27,663 bases of DNA from STC-74 sp031423995 (GCA_031423995.1 JANPGO010000024.1:1-27663); one strand, 5' to 3'; positions 1-9,240 are shown, counted from the first letter of the stretch. Notes: generated by a model from the sequence alone, not told the origin. Numbers and translations: made by a program.

Positions 1-743
1 GCATATATTCGTGAAAAGAGATCAAGTGGAATCTCGATCGTCTCCGCATGAATATGATAGTCGCGAATATCAGATGTATCAATACCTTTGAATGTTCCGA
101 GCCCAACGTGGAGGGTGATATACTCTTTTGGGTTCTCTATAGCATCCATGAGTTCTCTCGTGAAGTGGAGTGATGCGGTCGGGGCGGCAACAGATCCATC
201 TATTTTTGCAAAACTTGTCTGATAATCTCGCTCTTTCTCTTTCGAATATGTGATATATGGGGGCAGGGGAAGCTCTCCATAGGTTTCCATGAGTTTCTCT
301 ATCGTTATATCATGTGCCTTCAATATCCTTCCTGATTCTGATACAGCAGCGATCTCGAGATATCAAGTATCAAAGTGTATTTTTATTCCAATTTGAAACT
401 TCTTCCCTGGGCGCACGAGGGCTTCGAATGTCCCATCTGGGCACTTTTGACAAAAAAGGATCTCACCTTCACTGATACTCCCATGGGTACCATCAGATTT
501 TGTGATTTTGTGATTCTTGAGCGTTATACGAGCAGGAAGAACTCGAGAATTATTGAAAAAAAGCACTCGATCGGGTTCGATGATTTTTGAAAGGTCGAAA
601 AACGTTCATTCGAATGCAATCTCGCCACTTCATCGATTTCCGACGAGGAGCCGAGCATTATGATGCGGATGGACTGCTTCCTGGGCAATGAGTTCTGGAG
701 GGAGTGAGTAGCGGTAGGATGTGAGGTCGAAAATCGGTTCCAT
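1..743 (-). CDS. queA: S-adenosylmethionine:tRNA ribosyltransferase-isomerase QueA (C-terminus beyond window)
   Basis: QueA transfers and isomerises the ribosyl part of SAM onto 7-aminomethyl-7-deazaguanine in tRNA, making epoxyqueuosine at the wobble base of GUN anticodons; it is cytosolic. With TGA as Gly the frame is open from ATG at 743 to the window edge (about 247 residues). The N-terminus reads MEPIFDLTSYRYSLPPELIA, followed by the family blocks NNSRVLPARI, VAAPTASLHFT and HVGLGTFK with a later HIHAE, all typical of QueA. Three in-frame TGA codons (in NRG-SGE, FEG-TFF and DTG-YLE contexts) would otherwise split it. CGA encodes Arg in NNSRV and CGG encodes Arg in NARLL, both conserved Arg sites. 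The gene diverges from the TPR lipoprotein gene and has its own promoter. Identification is firm; only the C-terminal third is missing. Confidence 0.95.
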
Positions 744-764
744 GTCGAAATAGTAATGCGCGGA

Positions 765-792
765 AGTATACGACAATTCTTCTCGATGACAA
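765..792 (-). promoter_or_regulatory. Predicted sigma70-type promoter of queA
   Basis: On the minus strand TTGTCA (787-792) is separated by 16 nt from TATACT (765-770). The predicted start of transcription leaves a leader of about 15 nt before the queA ATG at 743. No Shine-Dalgarno-like purine run is visible in that leader. Confidence 0.5.
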
Positions 793-812
793 TCTTTTCC
801 TCGAAAATTCTC

Positions 813-840
813 TTGGGGTTTTCACCCTTTTCTCTATGAT
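813..840 (+). promoter_or_regulatory. Predicted promoter of the TPR lipoprotein gene, probably giving a leaderless mRNA
   Basis: TTGGGG (813-818), a 16-nt spacer and TATGAT (835-840) lie directly upstream of ATG 848. Only 7 nt separate the -10 box from the ATG, so transcription should begin at or within one base of the start codon. The box itself contains the first ATG of the open frame (836), which argues that 848 is the true start. Confidence 0.5.
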
Positions 841-847
841 CGGATAC

Positions 848-2260
848 ATGATTCGCACGTTTCTCTTACTTTCACTCATTTTCTCACTTTCGGCGTGTTC
901 CGTCCTCTCGATTGAACATCCTCCAGTAGTCTCATCGGAAAAACAAGCACCACTCTATCAACAATCACTCAATCCTGATCTGCGTGTGGAGCTCGCGAAA
1001 AAGCGGAAAAGTTATATCTCGGGTATCCGAAAAGGAGATTACTATTCCCTCAGAAATAACTCTGAAGAAGCCCTATCCTACTACCTCCAAGTGGCTGAGA
1101 AAATCCCAAAAGACCAAGTGGTTCGCAAGAAAATCGGTCATGTCTATGCACTGGAGAAGAACTGGAAAGCAGCCTATGAGAACTATATTCAGGTACCGAT
1201 CGAAGAACTCACATTCGATGAACAACAGAGGATGTTCCAGTCACTTTTTTTTGACGAATCTCAACTGGATCGTATTGGAGAGATTATGAAGATTCCTATG
1301 GGGACAGGCGCACGAGATTACTTTCGGGTGGTTGATGTTTGCTATACGGGGGTACATAATTGCGTTCTCACGATCGGGAGTTATAGTTGAGCAAATCAAG
1401 AGATTCATGATCTAGATGCGACTCTGACAGGTGCTATTCTCATCTCACCTGACTTTCAGTATCGCAATCTCGCACTCGCAGCGAAGTTCTATGAACAAGG
1501 AATGTATGGAGCGAGTTCTCGTATTGCAGAAGAGATTCTCAGAAATCGCCCAGATTATCTCGAGGTCATAAAAGTACTGGGCTTCTCTGACTATGAACTC
1601 GGGAAGTATGCAGAAGCAAAAAAACAACTTCTCAATTATCTCGAAAAAAATCCAAAAGACCTCGAATCGCTCATTCGTATGGGAGAAATCTATGCACACC
1701 TTGGAGATCTTGTTTCTTCGAATCTTTCCCTCAATAATGCTATCTTAGCTGGATATACACCCAAGACTGATCTTGAGCGTCGACTCGCCTACAACTATTC
1801 TCTTCTCGGGGATACGGCAGGACTCATGAAGGTAATGAACTACCTTCTTCAGGAGAATGATGTTCGTGAAGATGACTATGCTGTCGGTATCTCTGTTGCC
1901 ATCGTAGAAGGGGATCTTCCCCATGCCAAAACCTGGTCACTCGATGGGATCAAAAAATTCGAAAGCTCAACTATGCTTACACCCCTCTATATCGAGACCT
2001 TAAGGCTTCTCGGTGAGCGAGATGCTGCAGAGATGATTATTTCGAATGCTGATATCGCATCGAGCCTTCGAGAGAATCCGAACTTTCTCCTCCAGGAAGC
2101 GATCCTCCTCTTCGAACAGGGAAAGTATGATGATGCGAAAAGGAAGTTCGAAAACCTCTCAAGTTATGAAGATTGGCCAGGAGTCGTTGAGGAAGCAAGT
2201 CAATACCTGAATTCCCTGAAGTCACTCCAGTCCAATTCTGGAGGGGGATTTTTCCATTAG
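848..2260 (+). CDS. TPR-repeat lipoprotein (predicted)
   Basis: A predicted exported 470-residue protein. The N-terminus (MIRTFLLLSLIFSLSAC) is a short lipoprotein signal peptide ending in a lipobox (LSAC), so Cys17 should be the acylated first residue. The rest is largely helical with TPR-like units: one near the YYSLRNNSEEALSYYLQV segment, others around the ELGKYAEAKKQLLNYLEKNP segment and near the C-terminus (LLFEQGKYDDAKRKFE). TPR proteins scaffold other proteins; no catalytic motif is seen. One in-frame TGA (1388-1390) is read as Gly and joins two halves that are both clearly coding. The frame also has an ATG at 836, but that lies inside the predicted -10 box. It ends with a Gly-rich SGGGFFH tail. 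Specific function is unknown. Confidence 0.85.
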
Positions 2261-2331
2261 AGTCATGTCAGAATAACTTTCCAAAATTTCTTTTATCATA
2301 TTGCTGGTAACAACTTGTAAATTCCTTTTCC

Positions 2332-2359
2332 TTGACTCCTCCAGAAGTCTGGGTACACT
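2332..2359 (+). promoter_or_regulatory. Predicted sufS promoter, probably leaderless
   Basis: TTGACT (2332-2337), a 16-nt spacer and TACACT (2354-2359) are followed 6 nt later by the sufS ATG at 2366. This places the expected transcription start on the A of the start codon. Confidence 0.55.
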
Positions 2360-2365
2360 TGGCGC

Positions 2366-3601
2366 ATGTTTCGCTCTGATTTTCCGATTTTCGCATCCCA
2401 TCCCGATCTTGTCTACCTCGACTCTGCTTCGACTGCCCAGAAACCCCGTCATGTCATTGACGCAATGTCGAAGATGCTCGAAGAATCCTACGCCAATATC
2501 CATAGAGGAGCCTATGATCTCTCAGAAATGGCAGAGGCGTATTATGAGTCTTCGAAAGAACACGTTGCAAGGTACCTCGGCTGAGTCTCTCGCCATGAGA
2601 TCGTCTATACCTACAATGCAACCTATGCATTCAATCTCCTCACTCGCTCACTCGTGAAGTCGGGTATTTTGAACAAGGGCGATCATGTGCTCCTCTCCCT
2701 CGCAGAACATCATGCGAATATTGTCCCTTGGCAGATCCTTGCCGAGGAGTACGGAATCATCATCGATTGGATTGACCTCCATCCTGATGGAACGATTGAC
2801 TACGATTCACTCGAACGACAACTCCCGCAGGTGAAGGTGCTCAGTATCACGGGTGCCTCGAATGTGACCGGCGAAGTATTGGATTTAGAAAAGGTGAAAT
2901 GATTTTTTGCGAACTGCAAACGACAAACTGCCAACGACAAACCCCCACTGTTTATCCTCGATGGTTCTCAACGGTTTCCGCATATGGAGACAGACGTACG
3001 GAAGTATGGGATTGATTTCTTCATCGCCACAGGCCACAAGGTGATGTCTGACACGGGGATCGGATTTTTCTATGGGAGAAAGGACCTCCTCAAGATGATG
3101 GAACCAGCATTTTGCGGCGGGTGAGCGATCAACTCGGTCACACGTGATGGGTATGAAGCTGCAGGTCTTCCACACCGATTCGAGCCTGGGACACCTCATA
3201 TTGTCGGAGCACGCAGCCTCCTCGCGAGCCTCGAATACATAGAGTCAATTGGGGGTTTTAAAGTGATAGAAAAATACGAACGAGAACTCACAGAATATGC
3301 TCTCGAACAATTTGCACAACTCCCTTCGAATATACGACTTCTGGGTTCAAAAAAATCCGAGAATCGTCTCGGGGTCTTCTCATTCGTCTTCGAGGATAAT
3401 CATCCTCGTGATATAGCTGATGCTCTCGCTGAAGCTGGGATCGCAGTACGAGCAGGACATCACTGTACTGATCCACTGCATCAATTTCTCGGTATCCCAG
3501 CCTCTCTCCGTATGAGCCTCTATATCTATAATACAAGGGAGGATGTGGAGAGGTTTATTTCTCTTTTATTCGAGACCTTCAATTTCAAGGGCATATTCTA
3601 G
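2366..3601 (+). CDS. sufS: Cysteine desulfurase SufS (class V aminotransferase fold, PLP enzyme)
   Basis: SufS removes sulfur from L-cysteine as a persulfide for Fe-S cluster assembly. The 411-residue protein has the SufS N-terminal block (FPIF, VYLDSASTAQKP), the Gly/His region NIHRGAYDLSE, the PLP-stacking AEHHANIVPW, the Asp of DGSQ, the Schiff-base lysine in the ATGHKVMSDTGIGFFYG block, and the catalytic-loop cysteine in VRAGHHCTDPL. This is the group II (SufS) type. Three in-frame TGAs read as Gly, one in the Gly-rich CGGG run before AINSV, where SufS proteins carry glycines. The canonical partner, a SufU-like scaffold, is nearby but on the opposite strand and separated by one gene. The last 36 nt overlap tail-to-tail with the minus-strand gene at 3566. 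The start is fixed by the promoter and N-terminal homology. Confidence 0.96.
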
Positions 3602-4075
3602 TGCATAATCTCTTGATTTTCACCTTGCGATGAGGTCCATTACAGCGATCCTTCCACTTTCAGATAATTTTGTGCTCTCAAAATCTATTGCTGGATCAGT
3701 TTGATTAGGATAAGGTAGCTCAGCACCATTGATAAAAGCATGTATATTATCAACCATTTCTCCTATAGTCCGCCCCCAGAATATATGTATTGGAATCTCT
3801 CTTCAAAAATTTTCACGCATTCTACCTTTACTACGCGTATCATATTGTTCAGTACCAAAATCGACACCTATTCGTATAGCAGAGATTCTTGACATATCAT
3901 CGCCTTTATAAATTTTACTAATAATTACACAGTCTTCTCAAAACATGTACTCTCCAATCTGCATCCCATCAATAAGCTTAGTACATATTAAATTTCTCGC
4001 TCGATCAAGTTCTCTTGGATTCACTTGTGCTTCACGGATATCAGATGGTGTTTGAGTTGGTTGATTAGCGGTCAT
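3566..4075 (-). CDS. Hypothetical protein, 169 residues
   Basis: The family is not recognised. Reading TGA as Gly gives an uninterrupted protein of 169 residues starting MTANQPTQTPSDIRE; three TGAs are in frame. It lacks a signal peptide and membrane segments, so it is probably cytosolic. The N-terminus is a polar Pro/Thr-rich stretch. The middle contains a beta-rich segment (CVIISKIYKG, then AIRIGVDFG) followed by an acidic and aromatic C-terminal half ending YALEYALEIEGLE. The gene is more AT-rich and uses more ATA and AGA codons than its neighbours, which may indicate separate acquisition. It has its own promoter in the gap to the SufU-like gene and converges on sufS, overlapping its last 36 nt. 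Coding status rests on clean frame and plausible composition. Confidence 0.7.
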
Positions 4076-4101
4076 AGTATAAATATTAAAAGTATGTGTT
4101 T

Positions 4102-4129
4102 ATAATACATTAATAAAATATATAATCAA
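4102..4129 (-). promoter_or_regulatory. Predicted promoter of the 169-residue hypothetical gene
   Basis: On the minus strand TTGATT (4124-4129), a 16-nt spacer and TATTAT (4102-4107) precede the ATG at 4075 by about 26 nt. The region is very AT-rich, so chance matches are likely. Confidence 0.35.
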
Positions 4130-4131
4130 GT

Positions 4132-4536
4132 TTATCCAACGAGAATATCACTAAAGTCTTCCTTTACGCCATCCTGACGACATTTATGGATAGCATTCTT
4201 GATCGCGAGGAGGCCGATGAGCGAGGCATAGCGACGACGTGGCGAAATATCCGTTCCGATATGTTCATGGACGAATGATTCGTTGAGTTTCAATATATCA
4301 GTCAGATTCCATTCTACGAGGACCTCTCCCGTGATCGACACACAGGCGGTGGCGATGATCGACATATATCCGTCGAAAGAGAATTCTACGAGAAGATCAT
4401 CCTGGATCACGAGGAATACCTCAACGACATCGGCACAGATACGATTGGATTCTCTGTATCGGATGGTTGCATGCTTGAGGATTCCTTTGTTCGGAGGATT
4501 TTGCGAATATTCGATGATGAGGTCTTGGGAAGACAT
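4132..4536 (-). CDS. SufU/IscU-like Fe-S scaffold protein with degenerate cysteine ligands
   Basis: A 134-residue protein that lines up along its length with the SufU/IscU scaffold family: an N-terminal NP.NKG.L.HA block (residues about 13-23), then ICAD in place of the usual CGD, an EFSFDG strand (SufU: FDG.GC), and a C-terminal helix beginning SPRRRYASLIGLLAIKNAI (SufU: FP.R.KCATLAWHAL.NA). Scaffold SufU uses three cysteines as ligands. Only the first (in ICAD) is kept; the second position is in YMS and the third is Tyr (RRYASL). A shifted Cys occurs in TACVS, and another at the C-terminus (HKC). The Asp after the first Cys is kept. The protein may have lost cluster or zinc binding, or use other ligands. 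Proximity to sufS supports a role in sulfur transfer. The family call is from visible similarity only. Confidence 0.75.
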   Translation of the reverse strand: MSSQDLIIEYSQNPPNKGILKHATIRYRESNRICADVVEVFLVIQDDLLVEFSFDGYMSIIATACVSITGEVLVEWNLTDILKLNESFVHEHIGTDISPRRRYASLIGLLAIKNAIHKCRQDGVKEDFSDILVG

Positions 4537-4544
4537 GACGTGTT

Positions 4545-4586
4545 GGTATAAACTATGAGGTATAAACTATGAGGTATAAACTATGG
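4545..4586. repeat. Three tandem copies of a 14-bp unit, followed by a partial inverted copy
   Basis: GGTATAAACTATGA occurs at 4545-4558 and 4559-4572, and a third copy differing only at the last base at 4573-4586. Just beyond, 4606-4622 (CTTATAGTTTATAGTTTAT) carries the reverse complement of the unit core twice, so the block can fold into an AT-rich hairpin. It lies between the stop of the membrane protein gene and the start of the SufU-like gene. A slipped-strand repeat, a weak terminator or a multi-site operator are all possible. Confidence 0.8.
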
Positions 4587-4622
4587 AATAGCATAGTTAG
4601 TATCTTATAGTTTATAGTTTAT

Positions 4623-5621
4623 TTAGTGGTGTCCATGGTCATCATGATCGTCATGGTGGTCAGAGTGATTATCATGACTGTGACTTTCGTGACCATGGTC
4701 GTCATGCTCATGGGAATCGTGGTGACCATCTTCGGCATCTTCTTTCTTGCACCAGATATACGCCTCATACCAGGTTGCCTCGATGAATATCTCGAGTGTG
4801 GAGTTCAGGTGAACGATCACGATGAAGAATACGAGGCTGAGAAGTCCGAAAATCGTGAGAAATATGAGCTTCAATCCTACAACGCTAAAAAATGCAATAA
4901 TGCTCGAAGCCACGAAGGGAAGTACGAGAAAGAAGAGTGCGACGATGATCGTCCGGAGGTAGAGGAGAATCATCGTATAGTAGAGTTGGGCGGTGATACC
5001 GATGTGCCTGACTGCCATTCCTGTTGATGCTGAGAGCGCCTGAGTGATTCCTTTTTCTTCGAAGATGATGAACATTTTCGCATAGGCAAAACACATATTC
5101 ACAAAAAATGAGAATATAAGGTAGCCAAGCATGATATAGGAAATTGGTGCGAAGTATGCCGTTCAGAATACTCGTAGGAGGAGGATATAGAAAGTGATGA
5201 TCGCAAGTGGGCGAAAAATCGCAACGACATTGTGCGCTTCAAAAAGGGGGAGAAAGTGACGAAATCCATCGAAAAGTCATTGGATTGTGCGACGATACTT
5301 CGTCCCATTCGACTTCCTATAGGAATGAATCATCTCGATGAGTCCTCACTCAGCAATTGGTGCAATGATCATATAGACGATGAAGAGGAGAGCAAGTCCG
5401 ATGAGAACTTCGACGAAGTATGTCTTGTGTGCGAAGTTCGCCAGGGCTTCGAGGAATTGATCCTTCTTATGAAAGACTACTACATACGTAAAAGTCACCT
5501 GATACATGAGGATCAGGAGCAGCCAGAGCATCCCTATGAGCGAAGGGATAAAATTCAGTTTCTTGAGCGAGTGGAATCGCGTGATGAGTTCCCAGGCGGA
5601 GAGGACGATCGATTCTTTCAT
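4623..5621 (-). CDS. Polytopic membrane protein with a His/Asp-rich C-terminal tail
   Basis: A 332-residue protein obtained by reading three TGAs as Gly. About six hydrophobic helices are visible: roughly 24-50, 69-91, 128-150, 154-176, 212-236 and 240-272. The soluble C-terminus after residue 298 is 35 residues with 15 His and 10 Asp and ends HGHH. Such tails commonly bind zinc, nickel, cobalt or copper, so metal buffering or transport is a reasonable guess, but the membrane part matches no transporter I can name. The gene starts 22 nt after the stop of the solute-binding protein gene on the same strand, so the two are probably co-transcribed. The tandem repeat follows directly. The start ATG at 5621 is the first one after the upstream stop. 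Confidence 0.8.
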
Positions 5622-5642
5622 AATTTTTGTCGTGTTCGGATA

Positions 5643-7778
5643 CTAGGGGAATGCTTGTTTCCAGATCCAACCAAGGAAATCAACAATTCACTTTCCATCG
5701 GTTCTGATCACATACGTATCCTTGATACTCGATGTTTTGAGTACAGAATGAAGGGTAGAAATATCTTGAAATTTCGATACAGAAGCTACTCCTTTGAGAT
5801 TTTTATCGATATAGAGCGTATGAATAGGATTGGAGATAGCATAGAAGAATCATTCCTCACCCATATACGTGAGAATATCTCGTTCGATAGATTCAGTTTC
5901 TGTCTTTCCTGATGCGATTCTGAGACTTGCGAAGAGTGCATCGAGTTTTTTACTTTCTATTTTCGAGAAATTGATACCATTCTTCGCTTCCGAGGAGAGG
6001 AATACTTGTCCAATTCGAGAAAGCCTTCCATTCGCTTCAAATCCAATAATGATATAATCATAATCTTTATTTCCTGATTCGAGCATTTTCTGGAGGTCTT
6101 TCGTCGAAATGGGTACAACTTTACTCTTGATACTGAGGCTCTGGAGCGCTACACTGACATTATTTGCATACCCTTCGAGTGAGAGAGGATCATCCTTGTA
6201 GGCGATCTTCACTTCAAATGGTTCATTTTTCGCATTATAGTAGTATTTCGGATCGAGAACTTTGATTTTTTCTTTGAGTTTCTCTGATTTTGCTCGTCGT
6301 TCCTGCACCTTCTCTGGAGTATTGAGGAGCTTCAAGTATTCAGTATCAACACCTTCTCGCAGGGTTTGGAGGGCTCAAGATTGGGTTGAATAGTAGACGG
6401 TAATTGTATCTTTGAGAACTTGGTTGGTATTCTCCGTCAATTCAATGGTATACGTGTTTTTTCCTTCACTGAGAGTCGCATCCTGGAGGGAGACACGATA
6501 GAGAAACTTCATATCTCCAGGAATATATTCTTTGAGTTCATAGCCATTGATCGCGACCTTTATTGTTGTATTCGGAATGGTTCCCCCGAGGAGAATTTCT
6601 CCTCCAGCAATCTCACTGAAGAATATTTTTTTATTGGTCGGTTGAGTAAAATAAGCTGTTTTTCCATAGTCGATACTTACACCTGTCAAGATGCCTGTAT
6701 CAAGTCTCAGAAGTGTGAGACTCTCATCTGGCTTCATATACCCGAGTGATTTCATGACATCACTGAAGTTCTTGGAGAGTTTGATATCTGTACTCCCTGT
6801 CGATTTGAGAGAGAAAATATTGAGAATAGCCGCCTCGTTCATATCAACCTTCCCTGAGAAACTTTCTGCAATCTTCCCGATGAACTGTTGTCTGATCTCC
6901 TTCGAGAGTCTATCGGTATTCGCAAAAAGTCCGATGTATTCATAGAGTGAATACTTATAGGGTGCGAATCTCGGTCAGAGTATGAGTTTCTCATTCTTCA
7001 CGGGAGGTATGATGATACTCAGATTGTCTGTACTTCGTTCGACTGCAGGAAGGTCTGGAAAGAAGAGGAAATTATATCGATCGAGCCATCATTCTCCACC
7101 ATTTTTCTCATCTCGTACCAGTGTGATACGATCGAATCAGAACTCCCCATTATGTTCTTGTCCACTGAAAGAGTATGGTCATGAAGTGATGTATCACTCA
7201 GGACTGATACGTCCTGTCTTGATCCGTTCGATCATATCTGATCTGATAATCGGATAGGTGAGAACATCGAGCATGAGAGAATTTTTCTCCTTAGCACTGA
7301 TCTCTATTTCATTCTCTCCGCGAGAGACGGCTGTCACATTCTTCATGAATGGTGAGAGTTTATCATTCCCACTGGTACGAAGTGCCTGATAGGTTGCGAT
7401 GATGTCTTCGACCTGAATCTTGGTTTTATCCGACCAATATTGATCCTTCTTCAAGATACAGTGCACCTTCGCGAGATCACTAATATCACATGTTCCAATA
7501 TCACCCTGATATTCGCCCTTACTGGCATCATAGCGAATGAGTGGTCGATAGAGAAACTTCAGGACAAGGTCTTCATATTTATCCTTCGAGTAGTTCAGTG
7601 GATTGGGAATCCCAGGGCTCTTTCCGACAATTCCGATATTGATACTTCCCCCACGTACTCACATAGACATCCCATCCTCATAGATATAGACTCAGATCAG
7701 GTGGACGAGAAATATTCCGGCAATGATGGGTGCAAAAAAAAGAATTTTCCTGCGGAACTCTATAACATTCAGTTTCAT
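5643..7778 (-). CDS. Membrane-anchored family-5 extracellular solute-binding protein (oligopeptide/nickel type)
   Basis: A 711-residue SBP_bac_5-type protein (DppA/OppA superfamily), made continuous by ten TGA-Gly codons. An N-terminal membrane segment (about residues 12-33, FFAPIIAGIFLVHLIGVYIY) anchors it; there is no lipobox Cys. Landmarks include PNPLNYSKDKYEDLVLKFLY then RPLIRYDA near the N-terminus, a QYWSD block (residues about 103-107) typical of this family, and a GYITSGPYSF segment. The protein is longer than usual (about 500-600 residues), with a central insertion resembling an Ig-like beta domain (KVAINGYELKEY to KNTYTIEL) not expected in a plain binding protein. It lies between secG and the His-tailed membrane protein. 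No ABC permease or ATPase is adjacent. An alternative in-frame ATG at 7814 adds 12 residues. The substrate is unknown. Confidence 0.88.
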
Positions 7779-7836
7779 AAGGAGAGATTCAAAAGTGGAT
7801 TGAAGAACTATCATCAATGCCAATAATCTCAAGAGT

Positions 7837-8043
7837 TTACCCGATAAAGAAGGCAAAAAGTGATGCTCCAATAAAGATCGCGATCACGCCGATCGTGATA
7901 TTATGGAGGATTTTTTCTGGACCTCTTCGTTCGAATTTTCCGAAATCATTGGAATTCGGTACGATCGAGAGTCCAGATCATTTTGCCTGGATCATCACGA
8001 GAAGGATGACGATAATTGCGAGAATGGTGAGAAGAATAATCAT
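7837..8043 (-). CDS. secG: Preprotein translocase subunit SecG
   Basis: A 68-residue protein with two membrane helices (about 1-18 and 48-67) joined by a short cytoplasmic loop. The loop begins MIQAKGSGLS and continues with FERRGPEKILHNIT, matching the SecG pattern Q.GKG.GL ... F..RG.EK.L...T. SecG stimulates SecYEG-dependent protein export in the inner membrane. One in-frame TGA encodes the Gly of QAKG, a conserved position; under the standard code no full-length gene exists. The gene is first in a minus-strand run and is followed 58 nt later by the solute-binding protein gene. The alternative minus-strand readings of this region give no recognisable protein. Confidence 0.93.
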
Positions 8044-8067
8044 AAAAATGAGAGAAAAATCGCGCGT

Positions 8068-8095
8068 ATTCTATGAGATTTCTTACTTTTTGCAA
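8068..8095 (-). promoter_or_regulatory. Predicted secG promoter
   Basis: Minus-strand TTGCAA (8090-8095), a 16-nt spacer and TAGAAT (8068-8073) lie 24 nt before the secG ATG at 8043. It sits back to back with the pilin operon promoter. Confidence 0.45.
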
Positions 8096-8099
8096 ATTT

Positions 8100-8128
8100 T
8101 TGGCTTTTTTCGAAACTTCTGATATGAT
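8100..8128 (+). promoter_or_regulatory. Predicted promoter of the pilin-like operon, probably leaderless
   Basis: TTGGCT (8100-8105), a 17-nt spacer and TATGAT (8123-8128) end 6 nt before the ATG at 8135, so the predicted transcript starts at the start codon. It diverges from the secG promoter. Confidence 0.5.
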
Positions 8129-8134
8129 TTGTTC

Positions 8135-8533
8135 ATGAACACGTATGTCCTCCGACTCAATCTCATCCTCCTCTGAATGTGTTTTTCACTTTCGCGTCTT
8201 TTTGCCGAAGGGGAACAAGATATTACAAGTTCGAGTTTCAAGGTGAATCTTGTTCCTTTGGATCCTTTTCCATGAGCCTCAAATCCAGGAATGGGCACAT
8301 GAGCCCTGATCTATATACTTGGTCAGATTGCCGATATGCTCCTCTTCGCTGTACCAATTATTGCAGGAATATCATTCCTCGTGGCTGGATACTACTTCAT
8401 CCTCTCCAGTGGGAATTCTGATAAGGCAACTCAGGCAAAAATCATTATCAAGTGGAATCTCGTTGCCATGCTTGTTGCATTTCTCTCCTATGGTATTGTG
8501 AATCTCGTCCTCTATATCCTCAATCTTATCTAA
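8135..8533 (+). CDS. T4SS-pilin-like (VirB2/TrbC-type) small membrane protein 1
   Basis: A 132-residue protein made from three TGA-Gly codons. It has a signal peptide (about 1-25, ending LFA before EGE), a polar segment rich in Ser and Pro, then two hydrophobic helices (about 53-90 and 104-131). Between them is SSGNSDKATQAKII, a divergent version of the GDDEK.KKA loop shared by the next three proteins. The plan (signal peptide, helix, short charged loop, helix) matches VirB2/TrbC pilins and the small T4SS_pilin family seen in many CPR genomes. It begins an operon of four such genes; the next start is 4 nt after its stop. Probable site: inner membrane, possibly assembled outward. Whether it forms a pilus cannot be told from sequence. 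Confidence 0.8.
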
Positions 8534-8537
8534 TCCC

Positions 8538-8888
8538 ATGAAGTTGCTTCGTCATTCGGCTATCATCCTTTTCTTCACTCTCACAGGAATATCGAACTGA
8601 TTCTGTGAATATACCCTGATTTCTCCACTGGAAGATAGGCCTGGAATACTTCCTTCGTGAACACTCGGTATCAATATTCTGACAAATGTTATTGCGTATG
8701 CGATCGGCATTGCCTCAATTCTCTGAGTGATCGGAGTGACCTGGTGAGGGATCCAGATGGTGCTCTCGACGGGAGATGATGAGAAGCTCAAGAAGGGACG
8801 CTATATCCTCATATATTCGCTCATTGGTGTCCTCCTTGCCGGACTTGCCTATTCCCTTGTGAATACCATTATGAACTTCAGAATATAA
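8538..8888 (+). CDS. T4SS-pilin-like small membrane protein 2
   Basis: A 116-residue paralogue with four TGA-Gly codons. A signal peptide-like N-terminus (1-23) is followed by a short periplasmic stretch, a glycine-rich helix (about 46-77, IAYAIGIASILGVIGVTWGG), the loop STGDDEKLKKG (residues about 81-91) and a second helix to the end. The GDDEKLKKG loop is the family hallmark. The gene follows pilin 1 by 4 nt and precedes pilin 3 by 12 nt, with no Shine-Dalgarno in either gap, so translation is probably coupled. Confidence 0.82.
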
Positions 8889-8900
8889 TCAGAAAATACT

Positions 8901-9236
8901 ATGCGTTTATTGTATCTCATCATTGCACTTCTCCCCATTCACATCTTCGCCCTCGAAGGCACATGAATCAATCCCAATAGTGGACTTATCAAAAATGCAT
9001 GAAATTGGAATATGGAACGACTCATATCGTATGGAGAAGAAATACTGATCAAAGTGGTACTCCCTCTCGTTGTCGTGTGAGTCGCCCTCTATGTTGGCTA
9101 CCACCTCCTGACAGCAGAAGGAGATGAAGAGAAGATGAAAAAAGCATTCAAGTCCCTCACGTATAGCTCTATAGGACTCATCGCTATCGCGTGTTCGTAT
9201 GCTTTTGTTGCTATTATCTCAGGAATAACACTGTAG
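8901..9236 (+). CDS. T4SS-pilin-like small membrane protein 3
   Basis: A 111-residue paralogue with three TGA-Gly codons. The signal peptide (1-17, ending IFA before LEG) is followed by a Gly/Asn-rich stretch, one helix (about 49-68), the loop TAEGDEEKMKKAFKS and a second helix. Architecture and the GDEEKMKKA loop match its neighbours. It ends 4 nt before pilin 4, which keeps the same tight operon spacing. Confidence 0.82.
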
Positions 9237-9240
9237 TTCT

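Noticed and set aside
836..847. ATG 836 as the start of the TPR lipoprotein
   Set aside because: It lies inside the predicted -10 box and would put extra residues before a good lipoprotein signal that begins at 848.
4545..4586. CRISPR array
   Set aside because: Only three abutting 14-bp units without spacers and no cas genes nearby.
4537..4622. Tandem repeat as a classic rho-independent terminator
   Set aside because: The possible stem is AT-rich and lacks the GC core and T-run seen in the three clear terminators of this window.
5232..5912. 226-codon plus-strand frame
   Set aside because: It is the antisense shadow of the membrane protein and solute-binding protein, spanning the gap between them.
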